Counted from the first letter of the stretch, positions 1 to 4,883 are shown. The stretch is 5,065 nucleotides of DNA from Nitrospira sp. (GCA_025361385.1 JANYAJ010000437.1:1-5065); one strand, 5' to 3'. The notes: a model not told the origin generated them from the sequence alone. A program made the numbers and translations.

Positions 1-321
1 GGCCCAGAGAAGACGTGCCAGATTTTCAGAGGTGGGAATTCGATCCTTAAAGTACGACATGTCCAGATTCAAGTTCTTGTGGTCGAACTCCTCCAGCACA
101 TCGAGCAAGATCCGTTTCAAATCGAACAGATTCACGACCATACCCGTCTTGGGATCCACCTCGCCGACCACTGTCACCTCGACCATATAGTTGTGTCCGT
201 GCGCCGGATGGTTGTAACAAAGGCCGAACGCCGCACGATTTTTGGCCTCATCCCACTCCGCCTTGATATAACGATGCGCCGCCGCAAACTCGATACGTTT
301 CGTCAGTAAGACAGATGGCAT
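1..321 (-). CDS. 6-pyruvoyl/6-carboxy-tetrahydropterin synthase family protein (QueD/PTPS), C-terminus cut by window edge
   Basis: Members of this zinc enzyme family convert 7,8-dihydroneopterin triphosphate into 6-carboxytetrahydropterin (QueD, queuosine/7-deazaguanine pathway) or 6-pyruvoyltetrahydropterin (PTPS, biopterin pathway), in the cytoplasm. The 107 visible residues carry the three zinc histidines (H16 in AAAHRY, H41 and H43 in HGHNY), the catalytic Cys35, the DH dyad (D80-H81 in FDHKNLN) and the PTSENLA motif (96-102). The missing end would hold the C-terminal substrate-anchoring Glu; family length is about 120-145. Spacing from Cys35 to HGH is C-x5-HGH, as in animal PTPS, whereas E. 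coli QueD has C-x3-HGH, so I do not assign queD. The start ATG (319-321) lies one base after the DUF3501 stop, with GAGG (326-329) as ribosome-binding site, so it should be translated from the same message. The family call is secure; the exact product is not. Confidence 0.93.
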   Translation of the reverse strand, partial: MPSVLLTKRIEFAAAHRYIKAEWDEAKNRAAFGLCYNHPAHGHNYMVEVTVVGEVDPKTGMVVNLFDLKRILLDVLEEFDHKNLNLDMSYFKDRIPTSENLARLLWA

Positions 322-322
322 G

Positions 323-904
323 TTACCTCAGATCCTTGAGCCACTCTTCACGCACGCTCCCAGGAATAGACGTGTCGGCGTGGTACTCGTGATGGTGTAC
401 CGTCAACGTGACCGGCACATGCAAATCGGCAAACGAAGCGGTCATCGACGCAGTCGGCCTAAATCTCACGAAATGCACGGCGCTGATTTTTGTTTCATGA
501 CTATGTCCGCCCTCGAACTCCCCGAAGGCTTGCTCAGTCCCGGCGCAAATGGCGATTTTTTCTCCGTGATCGAGTCCCATGAACATGTCGAGCCATTCCT
601 TCATCCGGTCCTGCTCCGTAATCTCAATCATTAATGTGGCGCTCAACTCGCCTGACCCCGGCATGAGGGCATTGTAGACGTCCAATTCTTCTTGAACTTT
701 GTGGGGATCGAGGATCTGTTCGACTCGAATCATTTCCTGGGTCTGAAACCGTAACGTCTCGCGATTTTCAAACACGAGAGTAATGAGAGGCCCGACAGAA
801 ATCCGTCGCCGCTGCTTGAGCGCGATGATCCGCGAACGGAACGGCTCCCGCTGCTGTTCATATGCCGCAACAGATAAGAGGTCTTGGGGCGTCAAGAGGT
901 TCAT
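323..904 (-). CDS. DUF3501 family protein
   Basis: A 193-residue soluble protein that I recognise as the DUF3501 family; its biochemical role is unknown. No signal peptide or membrane segment is visible. The N-terminal half holds a basic stretch (KQRRR, 30-34) and a charged helical-looking segment (about 52-80). The C-terminal half is rich in possible metal-binding histidines: G-H-S-H-E at 133-137, H144, and a cluster H170-H171-H172-E-Y-H175. The start ATG overlaps the TGA stop of the upstream iron-sulfur protein gene (ATGA, 901-904). No strong ribosome-binding site precedes it, which points to translational coupling and matched stoichiometry. From memory of annotated genomes, DUF3501 genes often sit beside a rubrerythrin and a CCG-domain iron-sulfur protein, the order found here. 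I infer a partner or metal/cofactor-handling role in that redox module; this is not shown by the sequence. Confidence 0.88.
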   Translation of the reverse strand: MNLLTPQDLLSVAAYEQQREPFRSRIIALKQRRRISVGPLITLVFENRETLRFQTQEMIRVEQILDPHKVQEELDVYNALMPGSGELSATLMIEITEQDRMKEWLDMFMGLDHGEKIAICAGTEQAFGEFEGGHSHETKISAVHFVRFRPTASMTASFADLHVPVTLTVHHHEYHADTSIPGSVREEWLKDLR

Positions 905-2184
905 GATTTCAACCCATAGGCATCGCGCACGATTTGAATCGGATGCTTCGTCGACCTACCGCCGGCATGGGCCATTGCGCCGGCTTGATCCAGCTGCAAT
1001 CCTGCTAGCGGACAATCGGACGCCACCAGATCTGCCGGAGCCTCTTCAATCACGCGAACGGCCTTCTGCGCAATCTGCATCGATAGAGGGAAGAACTCCG
1101 TCTTGGCGGACCAGGAGCCATCGTGGCCGGAGCATTTCTCAATCACCTCGACCTGCGCACCGGCACATTCCATCAGTTCCTTGGATTTGAATCCGATGTT
1201 TTGATCCCGCAGATGACACGGCACCTGATAGGCGACCCGCCCGGGATTCTGCTGAAAGTCGGTAGCCAATGCGCCCTCTCGCTTCATCCTCATGAGATAC
1301 TCACAGACATCGAACGTCCGTTCCGCCACGCGCCGCACGTCAGGACCACCGACGATCTCCGGATATTCCCGCTTCCACATCAGACTGCAACTGGGCACCG
1401 GCACGACAATCTCGTACCCTTTCTCAACCCATGGCAGGAACGAGGCGACATTCGCCGAAGCGGCCTGCTGAATCGCGGCCGTATCTCCGATATCGAACGA
1501 GGGCATGCCGCAACAACGCTGTTCGGGAATCACGACATGTACGCCGTTTTTTTCGAGGACTTGAATTGTCGCTTTCCCGACGTCAGTCGCTTGATAGTTG
1601 ACAAGACAGCTCCCAAAGAGCGCAACCTTCCGCGGCGCGAAGGCGGGAACCTGCGCCGCCCCTCGGCGCTCCCACCAATGGGTAAAGGTCTCCGCCGCAA
1701 AGGGCAGAACCTGCCGATCCCGATGCACACCAACGAGCGGCTCCGTCGCTACGCGAAGAAACCGAAGGCCCAACAGCCAATTGGCCACCGGCGCCATCAG
1801 GCTCCCAAAGGCGCCGATAACATCCGTCTTAATCAAAAACCAATCCCGCCAGGTCACCCCGCGCGTCGTGGCCAAATGCTTCTTCCAGGCAATCATCAAG
1901 CGGGGAAAATCGAGGGCATACTGATGCGGCGGCGTATAGGGACAGTGGTTGTAGCACAGCTTACAGTAATAACATTCATCAACAACCCGGTGGTGATCGG
2001 CGGCCGTCAACTTGGCGACGTCGCCCTCATACCGGTCGATGCCGTCCAGCAGCGTGTTGAAGGAGGGGCAGAGATTGAAACAGCGCCGGCAGCCATCGCA
2101 GACTTCATAAATACGCTGCGTGTCTTTCTGGAGCTGTGCCGGATCGATGGGATTGAGCAGGCTCAGGCCATTCACGGTGCCCAT
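901..2184 (-). CDS. CCG-domain (GlpC/heterodisulfide reductase-related) iron-sulfur protein
   Basis: A 427-residue predicted cytoplasmic or membrane-peripheral electron carrier. Residues 29-39 (C29, C32, C35, C39-P) and 71-81 (C71, C74, C77, C81-P) are two ferredoxin-type CxxCxxCxxxCP sites for [4Fe-4S] clusters. Two CCG (DUF3483/HdrD-type) domains follow: the first uses C193, C224-C225-G226 and C266; the second uses C323, C351-S352-G353 and C391. In the second the CCG motif reads CSGHDG, so one cysteine is replaced by serine. A hydrophobic patch at about 122-145 could be a membrane-contact helix but is not a clear transmembrane segment. The family includes GlpC, HdrD, glycolate oxidase GlcF and LutA-type proteins. 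The partner here is unlikely to be glycerol-3-phosphate dehydrogenase, since no glpA/glpB is nearby; the rubrerythrin and DUF3501 neighbours suggest a peroxide- or thiol-linked redox chain. AGGAG (2188-2192) sits 3 bases before the ATG, a short but workable spacing. Confidence 0.92.
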   Translation of the reverse strand: MGTVNGLSLLNPIDPAQLQKDTQRIYEVCDGCRRCFNLCPSFNTLLDGIDRYEGDVAKLTAADHHRVVDECYYCKLCYNHCPYTPPHQYALDFPRLMIAWKKHLATTRGVTWRDWFLIKTDVIGAFGSLMAPVANWLLGLRFLRVATEPLVGVHRDRQVLPFAAETFTHWWERRGAAQVPAFAPRKVALFGSCLVNYQATDVGKATIQVLEKNGVHVVIPEQRCCGMPSFDIGDTAAIQQAASANVASFLPWVEKGYEIVVPVPSCSLMWKREYPEIVGGPDVRRVAERTFDVCEYLMRMKREGALATDFQQNPGRVAYQVPCHLRDQNIGFKSKELMECAGAQVEVIEKCSGHDGSWSAKTEFFPLSMQIAQKAVRVIEEAPADLVASDCPLAGLQLDQAGAMAHAGGRSTKHPIQIVRDAYGLKS

Positions 2185-2187
2185 TGT

Positions 2188-2192
2188 CTCCT
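2188..2192 (-). promoter_or_regulatory. Ribosome-binding site of the CCG iron-sulfur protein
   Basis: AGGAG on the minus strand, three bases upstream of the ATG at 2182-2184. It supports this start, which leaves a normal N-terminus ahead of the first cluster motif. It also shows that this gene initiates independently of the rubrerythrin upstream. Confidence 0.6.
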
Positions 2193-2226
2193 GTGAAGTC
2201 CAATAAATACAAGATCGGAAAACACA

Positions 2227-2259
2227 AAGGGTGAGCCGGGTTATCCCCGACCCACCCTT
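2227..2259 (-). terminator. Rho-independent terminator or attenuator after rubrerythrin
   Basis: Arms 2227-2240 and 2246-2259 form a 14-base-pair stem with a 5-base loop. On the plus strand two positions (2234/2252 and 2236/2250) are A-C mismatches, but in minus-strand RNA both become G-U wobbles, so the stem is uninterrupted only in that direction. The minus-strand 3' flank reads TTTGTGTTTTCC, a broken U-tract. It begins 24 bases after the rubrerythrin stop and ends about 40 bases before the next start. It therefore either ends the rubrerythrin message or lowers read-through into the iron-sulfur/DUF3501/pterin genes. No convincing sigma70 promoter is visible between the hairpin and the next gene, which favours partial read-through. 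Confidence 0.72.
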
Positions 2260-2282
2260 GCGAGGTCAGACCGCAATCAACA

Positions 2283-2711
2283 CTAGAGCTGCTTCAGGCT
2301 CTCGAGTCCCTTCGTGAAACGATTTGCATGGGACCGCTCTGCCTTGGCGAGTGTTTCAAACCATTCGGCCAGTTCAGCAAATCCCTCGTCCCGAGCCGTT
2401 TTGGCCATGCCGGGATACATCTGCGTGTACTCGTACGTTTCGCCCTCGATCGCCGACTTCAAATTGGCTTCGGTATTGCCGATCGGCACCCCGGTCGCCG
2501 GATCGCCGACTTCCTTCAAAAAATCCATGTGCCCAAAAGCATGGCCGGTTTCCGCCTCGGACGTATCGCGGAACAAACCGCCGATATCAGGAAAGCCCTC
2601 GATGTCCGCCCGCCTGGCGAAATAGAGATAGCGCCGATTGGCCTGAGACTCGCCTGCGAAAGCCCCCTTGAGATTGTCGTGGCTCTTCGTTCCCTTCAAA
2701 CTTTTCCCCAT
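2283..2711 (-). CDS. Rubrerythrin-like diiron protein (erythrin domain only)
   Basis: Rubrerythrins reduce hydrogen peroxide to water at a non-haem diiron site in the cytoplasm. This 142-residue four-helix-bundle protein has the full ligand set: E21 (GES-QANRRY), E54-x-x-H57, E91-x-x-E94 and E125-x-x-H128. No CxxC pairs are present, so the C-terminal rubredoxin domain of classical rubrerythrin is absent and electrons must come from a separate donor; the downstream iron-sulfur protein is an obvious candidate (inference). The N-terminus [15 protein letters not shown] is typical of the family. I start at the ATG at 2709-2711 rather than at the in-frame ATG 15 bases upstream (2724-2726), because GGAGGAGGA (2716-2724) is then an ideal ribosome-binding site and would otherwise be coding. 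The gene is followed by a strong hairpin and heads the minus-strand redox cluster. Confidence 0.95.
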   Translation of the reverse strand: MGKSLKGTKSHDNLKGAFAGESQANRRYLYFARRADIEGFPDIGGLFRDTSEAETGHAFGHMDFLKEVGDPATGVPIGNTEANLKSAIEGETYEYTQMYPGMAKTARDEGFAELAEWFETLAKAERSHANRFTKGLESLKQL

Positions 2712-2715
2712 CGCG

Positions 2716-2724
2716 TCCTCCTCC
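2716..2724 (-). promoter_or_regulatory. Ribosome-binding site that fixes the rubrerythrin start
   Basis: GGAGGAGGA on the minus strand ends four bases before the ATG at 2709-2711. Its presence argues against the longer reading from the ATG at 2724-2726, which would add residues MEEDA translated from the ribosome-binding site itself. Such a strong site fits an abundant stress protein. Confidence 0.8.
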
Positions 2725-2821
2725 ATATGCTAAGAATTCGAATCGTCACCGCAATCGTACCACTCTCTCCTCGCTGAATAACATAGCGATCCTCGCGGGA
2801 TCAATGGGCCACAGCAGTTTC

Positions 2822-3382
2822 TCATCCGACCGATTGAAACCGTGGCAACACCGACTCCATCTCGGCTAAGGACTTATACGCCTGATCTTTGGCAGACAAG
2901 ATCGGGATGGTTACCGGCCAGGGAATCGCGAGCGCTGGATCGTTCCAAATGATGCCTTGCTCGTCGCTCGGCGCATAATAGTCCGTGCACTTATAGAGAA
3001 ACGAGGCACGATCGCTGCCCACGCAGAACCCATGCGCACAACCTGGTGGCACGTAGACTTGGCGCCGATTCTCCGCCGAAAGCTCGACCCCATACCACCG
3101 ACCAAAGCTCGGTGACCCCTTTCGGATGTCTACGACGACGTCGTACACGGATCCTTCTGTCACCATCACAAGCTTGCCCTGAGCATGGGGCTCTTGATAG
3201 TGGAGCCCGCGCAACGTGCCCCGCATAGACTGTGAATAGTTATCCTGGACAAAGGGACCTGGAATGCCGGCATCTGCATACCGATGAGCATGGTACGTTT
3301 CAAGAAAGAGCCCACGAGGATCGCGGAAAACATCTGGCTCAATGAGCAATACGCCAGAAAGATCAGTTCTCGTAACCCGCAC
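2822..3382 (-). CDS. rfbC: dTDP-4-dehydrorhamnose 3,5-epimerase
   Basis: RmlC/RfbC epimerises C3 and C5 of dTDP-4-keto-6-deoxy-glucose in the third step of dTDP-L-rhamnose synthesis, for lipopolysaccharide or exopolysaccharide. The cupin fold's conserved elements are all visible, numbering from the GTG start: DxRG (21-24), the substrate-binding QDN-SQS-RG region (46-55), RGLHYQ with catalytic H61, QGKLV with K70, the VPPGCAHGF strand (111-119), YKCTDYY with catalytic Y130, and LSAKD with D166, which pairs with the histidine. The 186-residue length is normal. A longer reading from a TTG at 3415 is possible, but the GTG at 3380-3382 has GAGGAG (3387-3392) four bases upstream and gives the expected N-terminus. 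No rmlA, rmlB or rmlD is in the window. About 93 bases separate it from the upstream unknown gene, without an obvious terminator, so co-transcription is plausible. Confidence 0.95.
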   Translation of the reverse strand: MRVTRTDLSGVLLIEPDVFRDPRGLFLETYHAHRYADAGIPGPFVQDNYSQSMRGTLRGLHYQEPHAQGKLVMVTEGSVYDVVVDIRKGSPSFGRWYGVELSAENRRQVYVPPGCAHGFCVGSDRASFLYKCTDYYAPSDEQGIIWNDPALAIPWPVTIPILSAKDQAYKSLAEMESVLPRFQSVG

Positions 3383-3386
3383 GGTA

Positions 3387-3392
3387 CTCCTC
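3387..3392 (-). promoter_or_regulatory. Ribosome-binding site that fixes the rfbC GTG start
   Basis: GAGGAG on the minus strand lies four bases before the GTG at 3380-3382. The alternative TTG at 3413-3415 has no comparable site and would add 11 basic residues not usual in the family. Confidence 0.7.
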
Positions 3393-3475
3393 TTCTCCCT
3401 CGCGCCTATACGCAACGAGCAAGCCTTGACTCCGCCGATCGCACGCTTCCCGCCAATCTTACCCGCCTCGCTCGG

Positions 3476-3883
3476 CTAACCAGGCGTCGGCTTTTCGGGA
3501 TCGACGATCTCAGGAGGATCAGGGTACAATTGCCCAAGCCGATCAATGAGCGGCTTCGCGGCCGGCGTACTCTCTCGAGTCGGCTCACTCACCGGATGAT
3601 CCCAGGTGAGGGTACGAATACCGGCGTCCGCCAGTAATGAACGGATCGTGGACAGGCAGGCTTCCAACGTCAATTCTGTGCCTCCGCGGAGATCGAGCAC
3701 ACGCTCCTTGCGATCGGTCGGTGGCGCCTCCGCATGGATGAGCGACCAACAACGGTCGAAAATCTCGGCCCGGAGTTCAGCTGGCACATTCAGCGTCGTA
3801 AGATCGGCCGTACAGAGGGCCGACACAAACAGGACGAATTGCAAATCCGGCATCCCGGGATTATGGATATCCAACGATGGCAT
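3476..3883 (-). CDS. Hypothetical protein, about 135 residues
   Basis: I do not recognise this protein. It is predicted to be soluble with mixed alpha/beta character. There is a hydrophobic stretch (about 15-32, LQFVLFVSALC and onward), a central segment with an ELRAEIFDRCW helix (36-46), a TLEACLSTIRSLLADAG helix-like run (about 72-88), and a proline-rich acidic tail (YPDPPEIVDPEKPTPG, 120-135). Cysteines are scattered, with no metal-site pattern. Support for its being real comes from a near-consensus promoter just upstream on the same strand and an amino-acid composition that looks like protein rather than antisense noise. The ATG at 3881-3883 has no ribosome-binding site and lies where transcription should begin; a second ATG at 3851-3853 (residue 11) also lacks a clear site. 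An in-frame stop at 3893-3895 excludes any longer reading. It may share a transcript with rfbC. Confidence 0.62.
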   Translation of the reverse strand: MPSLDIHNPGMPDLQFVLFVSALCTADLTTLNVPAELRAEIFDRCWSLIHAEAPPTDRKERVLDLRGGTELTLEACLSTIRSLLADAGIRTLTWDHPVSEPTRESTPAAKPLIDRLGQLYPDPPEIVDPEKPTPG

Positions 3884-3891
3884 GGCCCAGC

Positions 3892-3920
3892 ATTATCGAT
3901 GGCAACCGGCATGGAGTCAA
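3892..3920 (-). promoter_or_regulatory. Sigma70-type promoter of the 3476-3883 gene
   Basis: On the minus strand, -35 TTGACT (3915-3920, five of six consensus bases) and -10 GATAAT (3892-3897, five of six) are separated by exactly 17 bases. The expected start is about 3883-3886, at or just before the ATG of the unknown gene. It could also drive rfbC by read-through. Confidence 0.7.
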
Positions 3921-3968
3921 CGGGCACAAGGCCCTTGCCACCCAGGCAGATATCACGGCTGATAGCAG

Positions 3969-3974
3969 AAGGAG
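3969..3974 (+). promoter_or_regulatory. Ribosome-binding site of the MoaD/ThiS-like gene
   Basis: AAGGAG lies nine bases before the ATG at 3984-3986 and sets the start. No convincing promoter for this gene is visible in the 100 bases shared with the divergent unknown gene. The best -35-like word, TTGCCA at 3935-3940, lacks a good -10 at proper spacing. Confidence 0.7.
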
Positions 3975-3983
3975 TCTCAGAGC

Positions 3984-4256
3984 ATGATCACGATTTCCTT
4001 GATGGGCCAATTGCAAACCGCCGATGGAGAACGGGACCTCGCCTGTGAGGTTCCATCCCCCATGTCTGTCCGCCAGGTGATTCAGCGGCAGGGCATTCAG
4101 TTACGCCATCTCCTCCAACTCATCCGCGAGAAGAAAGTGCTCGTGACCATCAATAAAAAGATCGCGAGCGATGACTCCCTGGTTCAGGACGGCGACGCCA
4201 TCAGGCTGGTGGGACACGACGGGATGGGTGGGACCGGGCTCGGCCCCTCGCTCTAA
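3984..4256 (+). CDS. ThiS/MoaD-like ubiquitin-fold (beta-grasp) protein with a tail after Gly-Gly
   Basis: A 90-residue small protein of the sulfur-carrier type. The opening strand (MITISLMGQL, 1-10), central helix (about 28-48), the VLVTINKKIA strand (52-61) and the DSLVQDGDAIRLVG segment (64-77) match the beta-grasp layout of ThiS/MoaD, where the last strand runs into a C-terminal Gly-Gly that is adenylated and thiocarboxylated. Here Gly82-Gly83 is not terminal: seven residues (TGLGPSL) follow, preceded by glycine-rich HDGM. The protein may need trimming before activation, or may have lost carrier function. No E1-like ThiF/MoeB, protease, thiG or moaE is in the window, so the pathway (thiamin, molybdopterin, tRNA thiolation or protein tagging) cannot be named. 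It stands alone on the plus strand, divergent from the unknown gene and convergent with HU. Confidence 0.8.
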   Translation: MITISLMGQLQTADGERDLACEVPSPMSVRQVIQRQGIQLRHLLQLIREKKVLVTINKKIASDDSLVQDGDAIRLVGHDGMGGTGLGPSL

Positions 4257-4272
4257 CGAGGCCACAAACTAC

Positions 4273-4304
4273 AGGGCCGACGCCCCTCTCGGGGAGCCGG
4301 CCCT
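4273..4304. terminator. Hairpin between convergent genes, possible bidirectional terminator
   Basis: The outer arms AGGGCCG (4273-4279) and CGGCCCT (4298-4304) pair perfectly. An inner CCCC/GGGG stem (4283-4286 with 4291-4294) closes a four-base loop, with an imperfect step between. It lies 17 bases after the stop of the MoaD/ThiS-like gene and also downstream of HU on the other strand. Neither flank has a clear U-tract, so termination may be weak. Confidence 0.5.
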
Positions 4305-4349
4305 GCGACTCTTCATGCAGCGCGAATGAAGCTGAAAGAAAGCGCACGA

Positions 4350-4369
4350 CGTCCGATCTGCGCCGGACG
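4350..4369 (-). terminator. Candidate terminator hairpin just after the HU gene
   Basis: CGTCCG (4350-4355) pairs perfectly with CGGACG (4364-4369) around an eight-base loop, eight bases after the HU stop codon. In the minus-strand direction a pyrimidine run CTTTCTTTC follows about nine bases later. The stem is short and the U-run displaced, so this may act with the 4273-4304 hairpin rather than alone. Confidence 0.4.
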
Positions 4370-4377
4370 GTCTCCGC

Positions 4378-4665
4378 TTACTTCTTGCCGAGGATCGCGT
4401 CCTTGGCGGCTTTGGCCACGCGGAACTTGACCACACGCTTGGCCGGAATCTTGATCGGCTCGCCGGTCTGTGGGTTCCGTCCCATGCGGGCCTTGCGATT
4501 CGCCAACACGAGCTTCCCGATCCCAGGAATCACGAAAATGTTCTTCGCTTCCTTGTACGCCAAGGCGGCAAAGTCATCCATGAGCTGGACGGACGCCTTC
4601 TTGGTCAGCCCGGTCTTCTGGGCCATATGCTCCGCAATCTGCGACTTGGTCATTGATTTAGCCAT
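4378..4665 (-). CDS. HU/IHF-family histone-like DNA-binding protein
   Basis: HU proteins are small dimeric nucleoid proteins that bend DNA. This 95-residue protein has the standard layout: N-terminal helices beginning MTKSQIAEHMAQKTGL (5-20), the core segment IPGIGKLVL (46-54), and the DNA-binding beta-arm with R60-M-G-R63-N64-P65-x-T-G-E, where P65 is the intercalating proline at the arm tip. The arm is followed by the IPAKRVVKFRVAKAAK return strand and C-terminal helix. The basic tail GKK is short. Whether it is HU or an IHF subunit cannot be settled from this sequence; the homodimer-like HU pattern seems likelier. The start ATG (4663-4665) has a near-perfect AAGGAGGT (4673-4680) seven bases upstream. 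A strong promoter lies about 120 bases further up, consistent with high expression. Confidence 0.96.
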   Translation of the reverse strand: MAKSMTKSQIAEHMAQKTGLTKKASVQLMDDFAALAYKEAKNIFVIPGIGKLVLANRKARMGRNPQTGEPIKIPAKRVVKFRVAKAAKDAILGKK

Positions 4666-4672
4666 GCAATCA

Positions 4673-4680
4673 ACCTCCTT
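4673..4680 (-). promoter_or_regulatory. Strong ribosome-binding site of the HU gene
   Basis: AAGGAGGT on the minus strand matches the anti-Shine-Dalgarno sequence almost completely and lies seven bases before the ATG. It is preceded by a run of seven T (4681-4687), which should keep the region unstructured and favour efficient initiation. Confidence 0.85.
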
Positions 4681-4763
4681 AAAAAAACAAGATGGTGAAC
4701 AACAACGAACTCGCCCCTACTTGACCCCGCTCAGACTCGGTACACATTCGTAAACAAACAGTC

Positions 4764-4781
4764 GTGACGCGCGCTGTGACG
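4764..4781. repeat. Short direct repeat just downstream of the HU start site
   Basis: GTGACG occurs at 4764-4769 and again at 4776-4781, a 12-base period separated by a GC alternation. It falls at about +6 to +23 of the predicted HU transcript, where a repressor site could act. The repeat is short and chance is possible. Confidence 0.3.
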
Positions 4782-4793
4782 AAAACCAGCGGG

Positions 4794-4822
4794 AGTTTAT
4801 CCAAGCGATTGAAGGCTGTCAA
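4794..4822 (-). promoter_or_regulatory. Strong sigma70-type promoter of the HU gene
   Basis: On the minus strand, a perfect -35 TTGACA (4817-4822), a 17-base spacer and a -10 TAAACT (4794-4799, four of six). The expected start is near G4787, giving a leader of about 122 bases. The stretch between -10 and start (CCCGCT) is GC-rich, a feature often linked with growth-rate or ppGpp control in proteobacterial promoters; applying that here is inference. Confidence 0.78.
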
Positions 4823-4861
4823 CCGGAAAAACACAGTCCAGGCGCAGGGAAACGCCTTCAC

Positions 4862-4883
4862 GGTCTCTTGCAGTTTTGAGACC
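4862..4883. promoter_or_regulatory. Inverted repeat, possible operator
   Basis: GGTCTC (4862-4867) and GAGACC (4878-4883) form a perfect 6-base-pair inverted repeat with half-site centres 16 bases apart. The right half overlaps the candidate -35 of the plus-strand gene at 4953, and the whole lies upstream of the divergent HU promoter. It could be a regulator-binding site or a small hairpin; the protein that might bind is unknown. Confidence 0.35.

Noticed and set aside
79..634. Plus-strand open frames opposite the pterin synthase and DUF3501 genes
   Set aside because: They are shadows of two well-supported minus-strand genes, with low-complexity, Arg/His-rich translations and no start signals.
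1123..2196. Long plus-strand open frame of 357 codons
   Set aside because: It lies almost exactly antisense to the iron-sulfur protein gene, whose cysteine motifs are unmistakable. The antisense translation has no recognisable motif and no ribosome-binding site, and such open frames are common opposite GC-rich genes.
2725..2751. Possible rubrerythrin promoter (TTGCGG-16-TAGCAT, minus strand)
   Set aside because: Only three of six and four of six consensus bases with a short spacer, and the start would fall on the ribosome-binding site. No PerR- or OxyR-like operator could be recognised either.
2314..2777. Three overlapping plus-strand frames opposite rubrerythrin
   Set aside because: The rubrerythrin diiron ligands are complete on the minus strand; these frames overlap one another and carry no family features.
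2788..2802. GATCC-TCGCG-GGATC stem-loop downstream of rfbC
   Set aside because: Only five base pairs and no U-tract after it in the gene direction (minus strand); not enough to call a terminator.
3961..3983. Promoter for the MoaD/ThiS-like gene
   Set aside because: The -35-like TTGCCA at 3935-3940 has its nearest -10-like word (GATAGC at 3961) 20 bases away; spacing and match are both poor.
3606..4048. Plus-strand frames overlapping the unknown gene and the start of the MoaD/ThiS-like gene
   Set aside because: They have no ribosome-binding site, run through the minus-strand promoter and the MoaD/ThiS-like ribosome-binding site, and their translations look like antisense noise. The minus-strand frame has promoter support.
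4837..4860. AGGCG/CGCCT short inverted repeat between the divergent promoters
   Set aside because: Five base pairs with an eight-base loop in GC-rich DNA; expected by chance.
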